A stretch of DNA of 64,000 nt from positions 1,054,001 to 1,118,000 of the forward strand of contig NZ_CP082787.1 in assembly GCF_021462285.1 (NCBI RefSeq), given 5' to 3'. This document shows positions 1 through 10,905 of this stretch, in pieces. The notes below the pieces were generated by a model. The model worked only from the letters and a program-made list of their open reading frames with translations. It was not told the DNA's origin and did not search any database. The DNA is from Serratia entomophila (GTDB lineage Bacteria; Pseudomonadota; Gammaproteobacteria; Enterobacterales; Enterobacteriaceae). The translations under genes were made by a program, and so were the position numbers. Numbering within the stretch: position 1 is the first letter of the stretch; every line of letters begins with the position of its first letter.

Positions 1-341
1 GTACAAATGATTTTCGCCGCAGTCGTGGTGTTGCAGAATATAAAAATGGCATCAGGGCCATCGTTAATGCGTATCGTGCAGCAACGCCAACAATCGGGAT
101 TTGTCTTGTTACAGAGCCGCAAATGAACGCTACGGGCAATCCTCAGCTCTCGGCATACGATAATGCAAACGCAGACTTGGCTATTGAATTTGGCTGTGAA
201 CATTATTCAGGATATGAGAATTTCCCAAAAAGTTATTCCGTCTCAAGCGGGCAGATGGGCATGTTTCGTGACGCGTGGCATCTTAATGGGCTGGGTGCCC
301 GGTATTTAACTAACGACCAATATAAGGCGTATATCAAATGA
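1..341 (+). CDS. SGNH/GDSL-type hydrolase, C-terminal fragment (phage tail-associated)
   Basis: The frame is open from base 3 to the TGA at 339-341, so this is the 3' end of a gene that starts left of the window. The visible 112 or so residues look like the C-terminal half of an SGNH/GDSL hydrolase. A strand reading GICLVTEPQ follows a helix of the YKNGIRAIVNAYRAA type, and the end carries DAWHLNGLGARYL, which fits the block V Asp-x-x-His motif supplying the catalytic Asp and His. Such domains occur on phage tail and capsule-active proteins. Base composition is well below the neighbouring core genes, which supports a prophage origin. It overlaps the next gene by an ATGA. The family call is by motif only and the substrate is unknown. 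Confidence 0.6.
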   Translation, partial: TNDFRRSRGVAEYKNGIRAIVNAYRAATPTIGICLVTEPQMNATGNPQLSAYDNANADLAIEFGCEHYSGYENFPKSYSVSSGQMGMFRDAWHLNGLGARYLTNDQYKAYIK

Positions 342-1072
342 CCATCTCATCACTGTTTTTAGACACAGTATTGCCAGCCGGTACATATAAACAACTCAGC
401 GATTTTGAAATTCCTGATACGTTCAGCGCTCAGCCTGGGCCGATCACGATGCTGGGCGCATATAATTTAAAACGCAGCGGGAACAACATCCGTGCAAATC
501 AGGCGGATTTGGCATTCCCCGCGTACGAAATTGGCAGTGTAATCAGGCAGGAAAATAGCTGTCTTTTAGGGCGTGATGGCTATTTAGACACGAAATTAAA
601 CCCTGCCATTCCGTGGTCTGCTGCGTTTCTAATTAAAAAACCAGCGGACACTGCACAGCGCTGGGTGTTTGGGAATTTTCTCGGCGCAAATAATACCGGT
701 ATTGCGATTATGTACACTGACACAATCATTCGTCTGTTTATCAGTGTAACAAACAGCTCGGGGACGGCGGTACTAGCAGATACAACGCAGAATATACCGG
801 CTGGCACGGCAGTGGGGGCCGGCGTTGGCTTTAGCATTCAGATTAACCCCACAGGGGCAACACTGAGTGTTTATAACCCCGGCACAGACAACATTTCATT
901 CTCAGCAGCGGGCGGGATATCAACGATAACTGCAGAAAGAACGATGCTGCTCGGCTCTAAATACGATGGCATGACTGCGTCGCTGTCCGAGGTTGTCTAT
1001 GCGCTAATCTATGCCGGACCTCTCAGCGAGGCGCAACATAAATCAGTTCCGAAATATCTACTGACTCTGTAA
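338..1072 (+). CDS. Putative phage tail/appendage protein, possibly concanavalin A-like lectin fold
   Basis: A 244-residue protein without a signal peptide, translationally coupled to the upstream SGNH gene (ATGA, 338-341). From about residue 75 it has alternating beta-strand-like segments (AFLIKKPADTAQRWVFGNF, IIRLFISVTNSSG, GFSIQINPTGATLSVYNPG) and ends with EVVYALIYAGPLSEAQHKSV. That ending is reminiscent of LamG/concanavalin A-like jelly-roll proteins found at the tips of phage tails. Codon use and low G+C match the upstream gene and differ from tgt. I do not recognise the exact family. A tail-fibre accessory or receptor-binding protein is the best guess from context. Confidence 0.5.
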   Translation: MTISSLFLDTVLPAGTYKQLSDFEIPDTFSAQPGPITMLGAYNLKRSGNNIRANQADLAFPAYEIGSVIRQENSCLLGRDGYLDTKLNPAIPWSAAFLIKKPADTAQRWVFGNFLGANNTGIAIMYTDTIIRLFISVTNSSGTAVLADTTQNIPAGTAVGAGVGFSIQINPTGATLSVYNPGTDNISFSAAGGISTITAERTMLLGSKYDGMTASLSEVVYALIYAGPLSEAQHKSVPKYLLTL

Positions 1073-2592
<1,520 letters not shown>

Positions 2593-2636
2593 GAAATGCT
2601 TGATCTAATAATTGATAACTTAATGAGGGAATTTCA

Positions 2637-2969
2637 ATGAGCTTTTTCATTTCTGACGCCGTCGCATCCGCAGGGGCTCCGGCTCAGGGAAGCCCGTACT
2701 CTCTGATCATTATGCTGGTTGTGTTCGGCCTGATCTTCTATTTCATGATCCTGCGTCCACAGCAAAAACGCGCTAAAGATCATAAAAAACTGATGGACTC
2801 CATCGGCAAGGGCGACGAAGTGCTGACCACCGGTGGCCTGATTGGCCGCGTGACCAAAGTGGCCGACACCGGCATCATCGCCATTGCGCTGAACGACACC
2901 ACGGAAGTGATGATCAAGCGTGACTTCGTGGCGGCCGTTCTGCCGAAAGGTACCATGAAGGCCCTGTAA
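2637..2969 (+). CDS. yajC: Preprotein translocase subunit YajC
   Basis: A small inner-membrane protein of 110 residues that associates with SecD and SecF in the holo-translocon. A short N-terminal tail precedes one hydrophobic segment at about residues 22-40 (YSLIIMLVVFGLIFYFMIL). The conserved RPQQKRAKDHKK follows directly, and then a cytoplasmic beta-rich domain with GDEVLTTGGLIGRVTKV. The ATG start follows TGAGGG. It lies 24 bp upstream of secD and almost certainly forms an operon with secDF, as in E. coli. Confidence 0.97.
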   Translation: MSFFISDAVASAGAPAQGSPYSLIIMLVVFGLIFYFMILRPQQKRAKDHKKLMDSIGKGDEVLTTGGLIGRVTKVADTGIIAIALNDTTEVMIKRDFVAAVLPKGTMKAL

Positions 2970-2993
2970 TTTTTTTTCCCTAAGGGAATTGCC

Positions 2994-4841
2994 GTGCTAA
3001 ACCGTTATCCTTTGTGGAAGTATCTGATGTTGATCGTGGTGATCCTCATCGGTCTGCTTTATGCGCTTCCCAACATCTACGGTGAGGATCCGGCCGTACA
3101 AATCACTGGCGCGCGCGGCGTCGCCGCCAGTGAAACTACGCTGGACCAGGTCCGTACCGTATTAGAAAAAGACCATATTGCGAGCAAGTCGATTGCGTTG
3201 GAAAACGGCGCCATCCTGGCTCGCTTTAAAGATCCCGACGTTCAGCTGCGCGCCCGTGAGGCCCTGATGGCGGAGCTGGGTGACAAATTCGTCGTTGCGC
3301 TGAACCTGGCCCCGGCCACGCCGGCCTGGCTGGCGATGCTGGGCGCCGAACCGATGAAACTCGGCCTTGACCTGCGTGGCGGCGTGCACTTCCTGATGGA
3401 AGTCGACATGGACACCGCGCTGAGCAAGCTGCAGGAACAGACCATGGACACCCTGCGCAGCGAGCTGCGCGAGAAGGGCATTCCTTACGCGTCTATCCGC
3501 AAGCTGGACAACAGCGGCGTGGAAGTTCGCTTCCGTGACGATGCCGCCCGCGATCAGGCCATCAGCTACATTGGCCCGCGCCAGCGCGATCTGGTGCTTT
3601 CCGCCAATGGCAGCAACACCATGAAGGCCAGCCTGACGGACGCTCGCTTGAGCGAAGCGCGCGAATACGCGGTGCAGCAGAACATCACTATCCTGCGTAA
3701 CCGCGTGAACCAGCTTGGCGTCGCCGAACCGCTGGTGCAGCGTCAGGGCTCCGACCGCATCGTGGTTGAGCTGCCGGGCATCCAGGATACCGCGCGCGCC
3801 AAAGAAATTCTGGGCGCCACCGCGACCCTGGAATTCCGTCTGGTGAACACCAACGCGGACACAACCGCCGCAGCCAATGGCCGCGTACCGGGCGATTCCG
3901 AGGTGAAAAACACCCGTGATGGCCAGCCGGTCGTGCTGTACAAACGCGTGATCCTGACCGGTGACCACATCACCGACTCCACCTCGAGCACCGACGAGTA
4001 CAACCAGCCGCAGGTTAACATCTCGCTGGACAGCGCCGGCGGCACCGCGATGTCCAACTTCACCAAGGACAACATCGGCAAACCGATGGCGACCCTGTTC
4101 GTGGAGTACAAGGACAGCGGCAAGAAAGACGCCAACGGCCGTGCGGTTCTGGTGAAGCAGGAAGAAGTGATCAACGTGGCGAACATTCAGTCGCGTCTGG
4201 GCAACAGCTTCCGCATCACCGGCATCGGCAACCCGAACGAAGCGCGCCAGCTTTCGCTGCTGCTGCGCGCCGGTGCGCTGATTGCGCCTATTCAGATCGT
4301 TGAAGAACGCACCATCGGCCCAACCCTGGGGCAACAGAACATTACCCAAGGTCTGGAAGCCTGCCTGTGGGGCCTGGTGGCATCCATCGTCTTCATGGTG
4401 GTTTGGTACCGCAAGTTCGGCATGATCGCCACCACGGCGCTGGTCGCCAACCTGGTGCTGATCGTCGGCGTGATGTCCCTGCTGCCGGGGGCGACGCTGA
4501 CCATGCCGGGTATTGCCGGTATCGTGCTGACGCTGGCGGTGGCGGTAGACGCCAACGTACTGATAAACGAACGTATCAAGGAAGAGCTGAAGAACGGACG
4601 TTCCGTTCAGCAGGCTATCCATGAGGGCTATAAAGGCGCGTTCTCCAGTATCGTCGACGCCAATATTACCACGCTGATCACCGCGATCATTCTGTACGCA
4701 GTGGGCACCGGTTCGATCAAAGGCTTTGCGATTACCACCGCAATCGGTGTGGCGACGTCCATGTTCACCGCGATTGTCGGTACCCGTGCCATCGTCAACC
4801 TGCTTTACGGCGGCAAACGCATTAACAAGCTGTCTATCTGA
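2994..4841 (+). CDS. secD: Protein translocase subunit SecD
   Basis: SecD pairs with SecF to use the proton gradient in pulling preproteins through SecYEG on the periplasmic side. The protein has 615 residues from a GTG start. The N-terminal transmembrane segment (about residues 10-27) is followed by the DLRGG signature near residue 126 and the large periplasmic P1 domain. A C-terminal five-helix membrane region contains [16 protein letters not shown], the conserved charged stretch of the family. The length is the same as in E. coli. The stop is followed after 10 bases by the GTG of secF, so the two are co-translated. Confidence 0.98.
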   Translation: MLNRYPLWKYLMLIVVILIGLLYALPNIYGEDPAVQITGARGVAASETTLDQVRTVLEKDHIASKSIALENGAILARFKDPDVQLRAREALMAELGDKFVVALNLAPATPAWLAMLGAEPMKLGLDLRGGVHFLMEVDMDTALSKLQEQTMDTLRSELREKGIPYASIRKLDNSGVEVRFRDDAARDQAISYIGPRQRDLVLSANGSNTMKASLTDARLSEAREYAVQQNITILRNRVNQLGVAEPLVQRQGSDRIVVELPGIQDTARAKEILGATATLEFRLVNTNADTTAAANGRVPGDSEVKNTRDGQPVVLYKRVILTGDHITDSTSSTDEYNQPQVNISLDSAGGTAMSNFTKDNIGKPMATLFVEYKDSGKKDANGRAVLVKQEEVINVANIQSRLGNSFRITGIGNPNEARQLSLLLRAGALIAPIQIVEERTIGPTLGQQNITQGLEACLWGLVASIVFMVVWYRKFGMIATTALVANLVLIVGVMSLLPGATLTMPGIAGIVLTLAVAVDANVLINERIKEELKNGRSVQQAIHEGYKGAFSSIVDANITTLITAIILYAVGTGSIKGFAITTAIGVATSMFTAIVGTRAIVNLLYGGKRINKLSI

Positions 4842-4851
4842 GGAGTGCGTT

Positions 4852-5820
4852 GTGGCACAGGATTATACTGTTGAGCAACTCAACTACGGCCGTAAAGTCT
4901 ACGACTTTATGCGCTGGGATTACGTGGCCTTCGGCATCTCATTGCTGCTGTTGGTCGCGTCAATCGCCACCATGTCGGTGCGCGGGTTTAACTGGGGTCT
5001 GGATTTTACCGGCGGTACGGTAATTGAAATCAACCTGGAAAAACCGGCCAACCTCGACCTGATGCGCGATACGCTGGAAAAAGCCGGGTTCCAGGACCCG
5101 GTTATCCAGAACTTCGGCAGCAGCCGCGACGTCATGGTGCGTATGCCACCGGCGACCGGCACCGCAGGCCAGGAACTGGGCAATAAGGTGATCGGCGTGA
5201 TCAACGACGCGGTGGACAAAAACGCCACCGTGAAGCGCATCGAGTTCGTCGGCCCGAGCGTGGGCAGCGAACTGGCGCAAACCGGCGGCATGGCGCTGCT
5301 GGTGGCGTTGATCTGTATTCTGATCTACGTGGGTTTCCGCTTCGAATGGCGCCTGGCGCTGGGGGCGGTTATCGCGCTGGCGCACGACGTGATCATCACC
5401 ATGGGCGTGTTGTCGCTGTTTCGCATCGAGATTGACCTGACCATCGTCGCTTCACTGATGTCGGTTATCGGTTACTCGCTGAACGACAGCATCGTGGTTT
5501 CCGACCGTATTCGTGAGAACTTCCGCAAGATCCGTCGCGGCACGCCTTACGAAATCATGAACGTGTCGCTGACCCAAACGCTGAGCCGTACGCTGATGAC
5601 CTCCGGCACCACCCTGATGGTGGTACTGATGCTGTACATCTTCGGCGGCGCGATGCTGCAAGGCTTTTCGCTGGCGATGCTGATCGGCGTGTCGATCGGT
5701 ACCGTGTCCTCCATCTACGTCGCGTCCGCGCTGGCGTTGAAGCTGGGTATGAAACGCGAGCACATGCTGCAGCAGAAAGTGGAAAAAGAGGGCGCAGATC
5801 AGCCTTCGATTCTGCCGTAA
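4852..5820 (+). CDS. secF: Protein translocase subunit SecF
   Basis: SecF is the partner of SecD in the proton-driven late step of Sec export. I take the GTG at 4852 ([19 protein letters not shown]) because AGGAG sits at 4841-4845 and the length, 322 residues, fits the E. coli protein. The open frame extends further 5' but that part lies inside secD. Six membrane helices are predicted, with the LDFTGGT motif near residue 52 and the conserved [17 protein letters not shown] near residue 205. An intrinsic terminator follows directly, closing the yajC-secD-secF unit. Confidence 0.98.
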   Translation: MAQDYTVEQLNYGRKVYDFMRWDYVAFGISLLLLVASIATMSVRGFNWGLDFTGGTVIEINLEKPANLDLMRDTLEKAGFQDPVIQNFGSSRDVMVRMPPATGTAGQELGNKVIGVINDAVDKNATVKRIEFVGPSVGSELAQTGGMALLVALICILIYVGFRFEWRLALGAVIALAHDVIITMGVLSLFRIEIDLTIVASLMSVIGYSLNDSIVVSDRIRENFRKIRRGTPYEIMNVSLTQTLSRTLMTSGTTLMVVLMLYIFGGAMLQGFSLAMLIGVSIGTVSSIYVASALALKLGMKREHMLQQKVEKEGADQPSILP

Positions 5821-5845
5821 ACCCGGCGATACACCGCCAAATAAT

Positions 5846-5875
5846 AAGGAGCGCCGATTGGCGCTCCTTTTTTTT
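5846..5875 (+). terminator. Intrinsic terminator after secF
   Basis: The stem AAGGAGCGCC / GGCGCTCCTT with a GATT loop runs into a run of eight T. It closes the yajC-secDF operon and lies just before the convergent yajI. Confidence 0.9.
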
Positions 5876-5884
5876 GCCTGCGTC

Positions 5885-6445
5885 TCAGTTTTGCTGCACC
5901 ACCGCCGGCTGGGCGGTTGGCACTACGCTGTGCAGGCGGACGAAACCGAGTTGATCCGGCGTCAGGCCGCTGAAACGCAGCTCGAACGTTTGCCCGGATT
6001 TCGGTAGCAGCGAATCGGCGCTGGCGATCGGTTGTGACAGAGCTTCGGCTTCCAGCGGTTTGCCGGTGGCGGCGTCCAGCTGGCCCCAGTCCACCACCGC
6101 TTTAAAGGCCGGCAGCGTGGCCTGGGAGAGAATGCGCAGGTGCAGCTGCGCCTGGGTGCCGTTGGCCTCGCTCCTGATGTTGCTCAGCGACACGCTCAGC
6201 TCGCCGAGGCTGCTCTGCAAGCGGGCGGCGGTATTGGCCGCCGGCAGCAAATAAACGCCGCTGTCGGAACGCTGATTGAGCTGATTCTGCTGCTCCAGCG
6301 CAGCGGCCTGATTGGTCAGCCGGTTCACTTTCTGGCTTAACTCGACCACCTGATGGCGCAGCGTCGGCACCTCAGGATCCTGCGCGCAGCCCGCCAGCAG
6401 AACGGCGGCGGCGAGCAGGCAGACTTTTGGATAACTGGTTGTCAT
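5885..6445 (-). CDS. yajI: YajI-like lipoprotein (DUF3251)
   Basis: A 186-residue predicted lipoprotein. The signal ends in LLAGC with the lipidated Cys at position 20, followed by Ala, so outer-membrane sorting is expected. A short coiled-coil-like stretch (residues 28-60, rich in L, Q and N) precedes a domain with LLPAANTAARLQSSLG and FELRFSGLTPDQLGFVRLH. Position between secF and nrdR and the overall pattern match E. coli YajI, whose function is unknown. It is convergent with secF and divergent from nrdR, and probably monocistronic. Confidence 0.85.
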   Translation of the reverse strand: MTTSYPKVCLLAAAVLLAGCAQDPEVPTLRHQVVELSQKVNRLTNQAAALEQQNQLNQRSDSGVYLLPAANTAARLQSSLGELSVSLSNIRSEANGTQAQLHLRILSQATLPAFKAVVDWGQLDAATGKPLEAEALSQPIASADSLLPKSGQTFELRFSGLTPDQLGFVRLHSVVPTAQPAVVQQN

Positions 6446-6620
6446 GGCGGCGATTTCCTATTCAATGTCTCCTGTTATCAGCTTAGTCCGGCTGGCGGCG
6501 AAAGTCATGCCGGCGGCCCGTTCAGCGCAGCCGATCGCAACAAATGGCCCGCGGCCTTTGTTGTGGGTGCACTTCGGGTTAAACTGCTCTTATCTATGAA
6601 AACGTTTATCAGGACGTGTT

Positions 6621-7070
6621 ATGCATTGCCCTTTCTGCGCCGCCGTTGATACCAAAGTAATTGATTCCCGCCTGGTGGGCGATGGCTCGCAGGTGCGCCG
6701 TCGCCGTCAGTGCCTGGTGTGTAACGAACGCTTCACCACCTTCGAAGTGGCCGAGCTGGTGATGCCGCGGGTGATAAAAAGCGATGAGGTACGCGAACCC
6801 TTCAACGAAGACAAAATGCGCCGTGGCATGCTGAAAGCGCTGGAAAAGCGCCCGGTAAGCTCCGACGACGTGGAAAACGCCATCAACCATATCAAATCTC
6901 AGCTGCGCGCGACCGGCGAGCGGGAAGTGCCGACCAAGCTGGTGGGTAACCTGGTGATGGACGCGCTGAAAAAGCTGGATAAGGTTGCCTATATTCGCTT
7001 CGCGTCGGTTTACCGCAGCTTTGAAGACATCCGCGAATTCGGCGAAGAGATCGCCCGTTTGCAGGACTAA
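6621..7070 (+). CDS. nrdR: Transcriptional repressor NrdR
   Basis: This Zn/ATP-cone repressor senses dATP/ATP and represses ribonucleotide reductase operons at paired NrdR boxes. The protein has 149 residues. The zinc ribbon uses Cys3, Cys6, Cys31 and Cys34 (MHCPFC, CLVC), with the basic RRRRQ in between. The ATP-cone follows from about residue 49 ([22 protein letters not shown]). It is 10 bp upstream of ribD, the conserved arrangement in gammaproteobacteria, so the two are likely co-transcribed. Confidence 0.98.
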   Translation: MHCPFCAAVDTKVIDSRLVGDGSQVRRRRQCLVCNERFTTFEVAELVMPRVIKSDEVREPFNEDKMRRGMLKALEKRPVSSDDVENAINHIKSQLRATGEREVPTKLVGNLVMDALKKLDKVAYIRFASVYRSFEDIREFGEEIARLQD

Positions 7071-7080
7071 AGGATCTTTC

Positions 7081-8190
7081 ATGCATAACGACGAATTTTA
7101 CATGGCGCGCGCCTTTGAGCTGGCGCGGCTGGGGCGCTTTACCACCGCGCCTAATCCGAACGTCGGCTGCGTTATCGTGCGCGATGGCGAAATCGTCGGA
7201 GAAGGCTATCATCTTCGCGCCGGTGAGCCCCATGCGGAAGTACATGCGCTGCGTATGGCGGGTGAGAAGGCGCGCGGCGCCACCGCTTACGTTACGCTCG
7301 AACCCTGCAGCCACCATGGCCGCACGCCGCCGTGCGCCGATGCGCTGGTGGCCGCCGGCGTGAGCCGGGTGGTCGCGGCGATGCAGGATCCCAACCCGCA
7401 GGTCGCGGGGCGGGGGCTATACAAGCTGCAGCAGGCCGGTGTGGAGGTGCGTCATGGCCTGATGCTGGCCGAGGCCGAAGCGGTGAACCTGGGCTTCCTG
7501 AAGCGCATGCGCACCGGTTTTCCCTATGTGCAGCTGAAGCTGGGCGCGTCGCTGGACGGCCGCACGGCGATGGCTTCGGGAGAGAGCCAGTGGATCACCT
7601 CGCCCGAGGCGCGGCAAGACGTGCAGCGCCTGCGGGCGCAAAGCGCCGCCATTCTCAGCACCAGTGCCACGGTGCTGGCGGACAATCCGTCGCTGACGGT
7701 GCGCTGGGAGGAGCTGGACGCCGAAACGCAGCGCGTTTATCCGCATGAGAATCTGCGCCAGCCGCTGCGCATTATCCTCGACAGCCAAAATCGGGTAACG
7801 CCGCAGCACCGGGTGACGCAGCAGCCTGGCGCCACCTGGCTGGCGCGCCTGCAGCCGGACGAGCAGGTGTGGCCGCCGGAGGTGGAGCAGCTGGCCTTCC
7901 CGGCGCACGGCGGCGGCGTCGATCTGGTGGTGATGATGATGCAGCTGGCGAAACGTCAGGTGAATTCGATCTGGGTCGAGGCGGGCGCAACGCTGGCCGG
8001 CGCGCTGCTGCAGGCCGGGTTGGTGGATGAGCTCATTTTGTACATCGCGCCAAAACTGTTGGGCGATAATGGCCGTGGCCTGTGCCATCTGCCGGGGCTT
8101 GAGCAACTGGCTGACGCCCCTGAGTTTGTCTTCAGCGAAGTGCGGCAGGTCGGCCCCGATCTGCGTCTGCGCCTGCGGGCCAAACACTGA
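7081..8190 (+). CDS. ribD: Bifunctional riboflavin deaminase/reductase RibD
   Basis: RibD catalyses two consecutive steps of riboflavin synthesis: deamination of the pyrimidinone and NADPH-dependent reduction of the ribose side chain. The ATG at 7081 (MHNDEFYMARAFELA) gives 369 residues, close to E. coli; an earlier in-frame start lies within nrdR. The deaminase zinc site is His51 and Glu53 (HAE) with Cys76 and Cys85 (PCSHHGRTPPC). The reductase domain starts near residue 147 with KLGASLDGRTAMASGESQWI. It lies 10 bp after nrdR. Confidence 0.97.
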   Translation: MHNDEFYMARAFELARLGRFTTAPNPNVGCVIVRDGEIVGEGYHLRAGEPHAEVHALRMAGEKARGATAYVTLEPCSHHGRTPPCADALVAAGVSRVVAAMQDPNPQVAGRGLYKLQQAGVEVRHGLMLAEAEAVNLGFLKRMRTGFPYVQLKLGASLDGRTAMASGESQWITSPEARQDVQRLRAQSAAILSTSATVLADNPSLTVRWEELDAETQRVYPHENLRQPLRIILDSQNRVTPQHRVTQQPGATWLARLQPDEQVWPPEVEQLAFPAHGGGVDLVVMMMQLAKRQVNSIWVEAGATLAGALLQAGLVDELILYIAPKLLGDNGRGLCHLPGLEQLADAPEFVFSEVRQVGPDLRLRLRAKH

Positions 8191-8250
8191 ATGTCACCTC
8201 TGCGTGTCGGTCCGGTTGCCGTTTTAAAAAAACGCCCGCACAGGTGGAGG

Positions 8251-8372
8251 TACCCTGAATAATTGAAGTTGCATCCCGGCGGCAGGGGGGCTTATCCCGC
8301 AGAGCTTGCTCGAGTTAGTGATTCGGGTAAGCGGCGCAGCCAACACAGATGCAGCTTCAAGTATGATGGGTA
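8251..8372. repeat. Dispersed ~122-bp inverted-ended element, copy 2
   Basis: The left end TACCCTGAATAATTGAAGTTGC and right end GATGCAGCTTCAAGTATGATGGGTA form imperfect inverted repeats bounding 122 bp between ribD and ribE. GCAGCCAACACAGATGCAG in the right half matches copy 1 (AGCCAACACC.CTGCAG). The element sits just upstream of the likely ribE promoter and could affect readthrough from ribD. Confidence 0.7.
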
Positions 8373-8433
8373 TAAAGAATATGATAGAATCCGCCCCCCT
8401 GCGGGGTACTGAACCCATTTTTAAGGAAAGCCC

Positions 8434-8904
8434 ATGAAAGTTATCGAAGGTGTTGTTGCTACTCCAAATGCCCGTGTGGCGATCGCAATTGCACGTTTTA
8501 ACAATTTCATCAACGACAGCCTGCTGCAAGGCGCCATCGACGCGCTGAAGCGTATTGGCCAGGTTGCTGACGACAACATCACCGTTGTCTGGGTCCCGGG
8601 CGCTTACGAGCTGCCGCTGACTGCGCGCGTACTGGCCAACACCGGCAAATACGACGCGGTTATCGCACTGGGCACCGTTATCCGTGGGGGCACCGCGCAC
8701 TTCGAATATGTGGCGGGCGAAGCCAGCTCCGGCATCGGTAGCGTTTCACTGAACACCGAAATCCCGGTTGCCTTTGGCGTGCTGACCACCGAAAGCATCG
8801 AACAGGCTATCGAACGTGCCGGCACCAAAGCGGGCAACAAGGGCGCTGAAGCTGCTCTGACCGCACTTGAAATGATTAATGTTATCAAAGCTATTAAAGC
8901 CTGA
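8434..8904 (+). CDS. ribE: 6,7-dimethyl-8-ribityllumazine synthase
   Basis: Lumazine synthase condenses 5-amino-6-ribitylaminouracil with dihydroxybutanone phosphate, the penultimate step to riboflavin, as an icosahedral or pentameric shell. It has 156 residues, as in E. coli (also called ribH). Visible motifs are [13 protein letters not shown] near residue 22, VPGAYELPL, and [17 protein letters not shown], in which His89 is the catalytic base. TAAGGA precedes the ATG. It lies 20 bp before nusB and is separated from ribD by the dispersed repeat. Confidence 0.97.
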   Translation: MKVIEGVVATPNARVAIAIARFNNFINDSLLQGAIDALKRIGQVADDNITVVWVPGAYELPLTARVLANTGKYDAVIALGTVIRGGTAHFEYVAGEASSGIGSVSLNTEIPVAFGVLTTESIEQAIERAGTKAGNKGAEAALTALEMINVIKAIKA

Positions 8905-8924
8905 ATTTAGTTAAGGGGAATTCC

Positions 8925-9341
8925 GTGAAACCTGCTGCTCGTCGCCGCGCTCGTGAGTGCGCTGTTCAAGCGCTTTACTCTTGGCAGTTGTCTAAAAATG
9001 ACATTGCCGATGTTGAACACCAGTTCCTGACGGAGCAGGATGTCAAAGATGTTGACGTCGCCTATTTTCGCGAGTTGCTGTCCGGCGCGGCGGTGAATGC
9101 AGGTATGTTGGATGAGCTGATGGCTCCCTACCTGTCGCGCCAGCTCGATGAGCTGGGCCAGGTGGAGCGTGCGGTTCTGCGCATTGCGCTGTTTGAGCTG
9201 AAAATGCGTGAGGATGTCCCTTACAAAGTGGCTATCAACGAAGCGATCGAGCTGGCGAAAACCTTCGGCGCTGAAGACAGCCACAAGTTTGTGAACGGCG
9301 TGCTGGATAAAGTGGCACCCACCATTCGCAAGAAAAAATAA
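8925..9341 (+). CDS. nusB: Transcription antitermination factor NusB
   Basis: NusB binds boxA RNA with NusE (S10) and supports antitermination on rRNA operons. The GTG start gives 138 residues beginning with the basic [20 protein letters not shown], the RNA-binding N-terminal patch. The all-helical C-terminal part has [32 protein letters not shown], which is highly conserved. GGGGAA at 8914-8919 serves as the ribosome site. It is co-directional with ribE and followed by a hairpin before thiL. Confidence 0.98.
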   Translation: MKPAARRRARECAVQALYSWQLSKNDIADVEHQFLTEQDVKDVDVAYFRELLSGAAVNAGMLDELMAPYLSRQLDELGQVERAVLRIALFELKMREDVPYKVAINEAIELAKTFGAEDSHKFVNGVLDKVAPTIRKKK

Positions 9342-9374
9342 AAATTAAGGCCGGTATCCCCGGCCTTAATTTCT
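9342..9374 (+). terminator. Hairpin between nusB and thiL
   Basis: A near-perfect 13-bp stem AAATTAAGGCCGG / CCGGCCTTAATTT with a short loop begins at the nusB stop. Only a mixed T/C tail follows (TTCTTC), so it may be a weak terminator or attenuator between nusB and thiL. Confidence 0.55.
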
Positions 9375-9392
9375 TCTATTGGAATATCGACC

Positions 9393-10385
9393 ATGGCATG
9401 CGGCGAATTTGACCTCATTGCCCGCTATTTTGACCGGTTTAAGAGCGTACGCCGGGACGTACAGTTGGGCATTGGAGATGACTGCGCACTGTTGACAGTG
9501 GCAGAAAAACAACTTTTGGCCGTCAGTACCGATACCCTGGTTTCTGGCGTTCATTTCCTGCCGGATATCGATCCGGCCGATCTCGGCTACAAGGCGCTGG
9601 CGGTAAATCTGAGCGATCTGGCGGCGATGGGCGCCGATCCGGCCTGGCTTTCGCTGGCCCTTACCCTGCCTGAAGTGAACGAAACCTGGCTGAAGGCCTT
9701 CAGCGACAGCCTGTTCGAGCAGCTTAATTACTACGGCATGCAGCTGATTGGCGGCGACACCACGCGCGGCCCGCTCAGCATGACGTTGACCATCCAGGGG
9801 CTGATCCCGGCCGGGCGGGCTTTGACCCGCAGCGGCGCGCGCATCGGCGACTGGATCTACGTGACCGGCACGCTGGGCGACAGCGCGGCCGGGCTGGCGG
9901 TGATTCAGCGTCGTTTGCAGGTTGCCGATGCGCAGGCGCGGGATTACCTGATTGGCCGCCACCTGCGGCCGCAGCCGCGGGTATTGCAGGGCCAGGCGTT
10001 GCGAGATTTGGCCAGCTCGGCGATCGACATCTCCGACGGCCTGATCTCCGACCTGAAGCACGTGCTGAAGGCCAGCGAATGCGGCGCGCGCATCGATCTG
10101 GATGAGCTGCCGCTGTCGCAGGCGCTGAGCAGCCAGGTAGATGCCGAACAGGCGTTGCGCTGGGCATTGACCGGCGGCGAAGATTACGAGCTGTGCTTCA
10201 CCGTGCCGGAAATCAACCGCGGCGCGCTGGAAGTGGCGTTGAGCCATCTCGGGGCGGATTACACCTGTATCGGCCAGATTGGTCCGCTGTCGGAAGGCAT
10301 CAAATTCTACCGCAACGATGAGGCGGTGGAGCTGGCGTGGAAAGGGTTCGATCATTTCAGCGCGGAGCAGAGCAAGCATGGATGA
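9393..10385 (+). CDS. thiL: Thiamine-monophosphate kinase
   Basis: ThiL phosphorylates thiamine monophosphate to the active diphosphate. It has 330 residues in the AIRS/PurM fold. The N-terminal metal/ATP loop is [11 protein letters not shown] near residue 26, followed by the [11 protein letters not shown] segment, the conserved [18 protein letters not shown], and GGDTTRGP near residue 120. [13 protein letters not shown] and [12 protein letters not shown] lie in the C-terminal half. Its last 8 bases overlap the start of pgpA, implying translational coupling. Confidence 0.97.
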   Translation: MACGEFDLIARYFDRFKSVRRDVQLGIGDDCALLTVAEKQLLAVSTDTLVSGVHFLPDIDPADLGYKALAVNLSDLAAMGADPAWLSLALTLPEVNETWLKAFSDSLFEQLNYYGMQLIGGDTTRGPLSMTLTIQGLIPAGRALTRSGARIGDWIYVTGTLGDSAAGLAVIQRRLQVADAQARDYLIGRHLRPQPRVLQGQALRDLASSAIDISDGLISDLKHVLKASECGARIDLDELPLSQALSSQVDAEQALRWALTGGEDYELCFTVPEINRGALEVALSHLGADYTCIGQIGPLSEGIKFYRNDEAVELAWKGFDHFSAEQSKHG

Positions 10386-10872
10386 AGCCAAACGCCGCCT
10401 GCGGATGAGTAATCCGTGGCATCTGCTGGCTACCGGCTTCGGCAGCGGTTTGTCGCCGGTTATGCCGGGCACCATGGGGTCGCTGGCGGCAATTCCGGTC
10501 TGGTTGCTGCTGATCCAACTGCCCTGGCAGCTCTACTCGCTACTGGTGATGTTTAGCATCTGCATCGGTGTGTATCTGTGCCATCAGACCGCCAAAGACA
10601 TGCGGGTGCACGATCACGGCAGCATCGTCTGGGACGAGTTTGTCGGCATGTGGATCACGCTGATGGCGCTGCCGGTCAACGATTGGCAATGGGTAGCCGC
10701 CGGCTTTGTGATTTTCCGCATTCTGGATATCTGGAAGCCCTGGCCGATCCGCTGGTTCGATCGCAACGTGCACGGCGGCATGGGCATCATGGTGGACGAC
10801 ATCGTCGCCGGGGTGTTGTCCGCCGGCATCATCTATCTGATTGGCCATTACTGGCCTATCGGTCTGTTCTGA
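10378..10872 (+). CDS. pgpA: Phosphatidylglycerophosphatase A
   Basis: PgpA is an inner-membrane phosphatase that makes phosphatidylglycerol from its phosphate precursor. I use the ATG at 10378 ([24 protein letters not shown]), which overlaps thiL by 8 bp and gives 164 residues. Three or four hydrophobic segments surround the conserved [12 protein letters not shown] and DNVHGG-type motif ([17 protein letters not shown]). It is the last gene of the nusB-thiL-pgpA run, as in E. coli. Confidence 0.96.
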   Translation: MDEAKRRLRMSNPWHLLATGFGSGLSPVMPGTMGSLAAIPVWLLLIQLPWQLYSLLVMFSICIGVYLCHQTAKDMRVHDHGSIVWDEFVGMWITLMALPVNDWQWVAAGFVIFRILDIWKPWPIRWFDRNVHGGMGIMVDDIVAGVLSAGIIYLIGHYWPIGLF

Positions 10873-10877
10873 TTGCA

Positions 10878-10897
10878 GGGCGCGGCATGCCGCGCCC
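10878..10897. terminator. GC-rich palindrome between convergent pgpA and yajO
   Basis: GGGCGCGGCATGCCGCGCCC is a perfect 20-bp palindrome lying between the converging gene ends. No T-run follows on either strand, so factor-independent termination is possible but not assured. Confidence 0.45.
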
Positions 10898-10905
10898 TCG
10901 CTTCG

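Noticed and set aside
8191..8433. FMN riboswitch before ribE
   Set aside because: None of the conserved RFN-element boxes is present. The spacer is explained by the dispersed repeat and a short promoter region.
9342..9392. TPP riboswitch before thiL
   Set aside because: The gap is only about 50 bp and holds a simple stem. The conserved THI-box sequence is absent.
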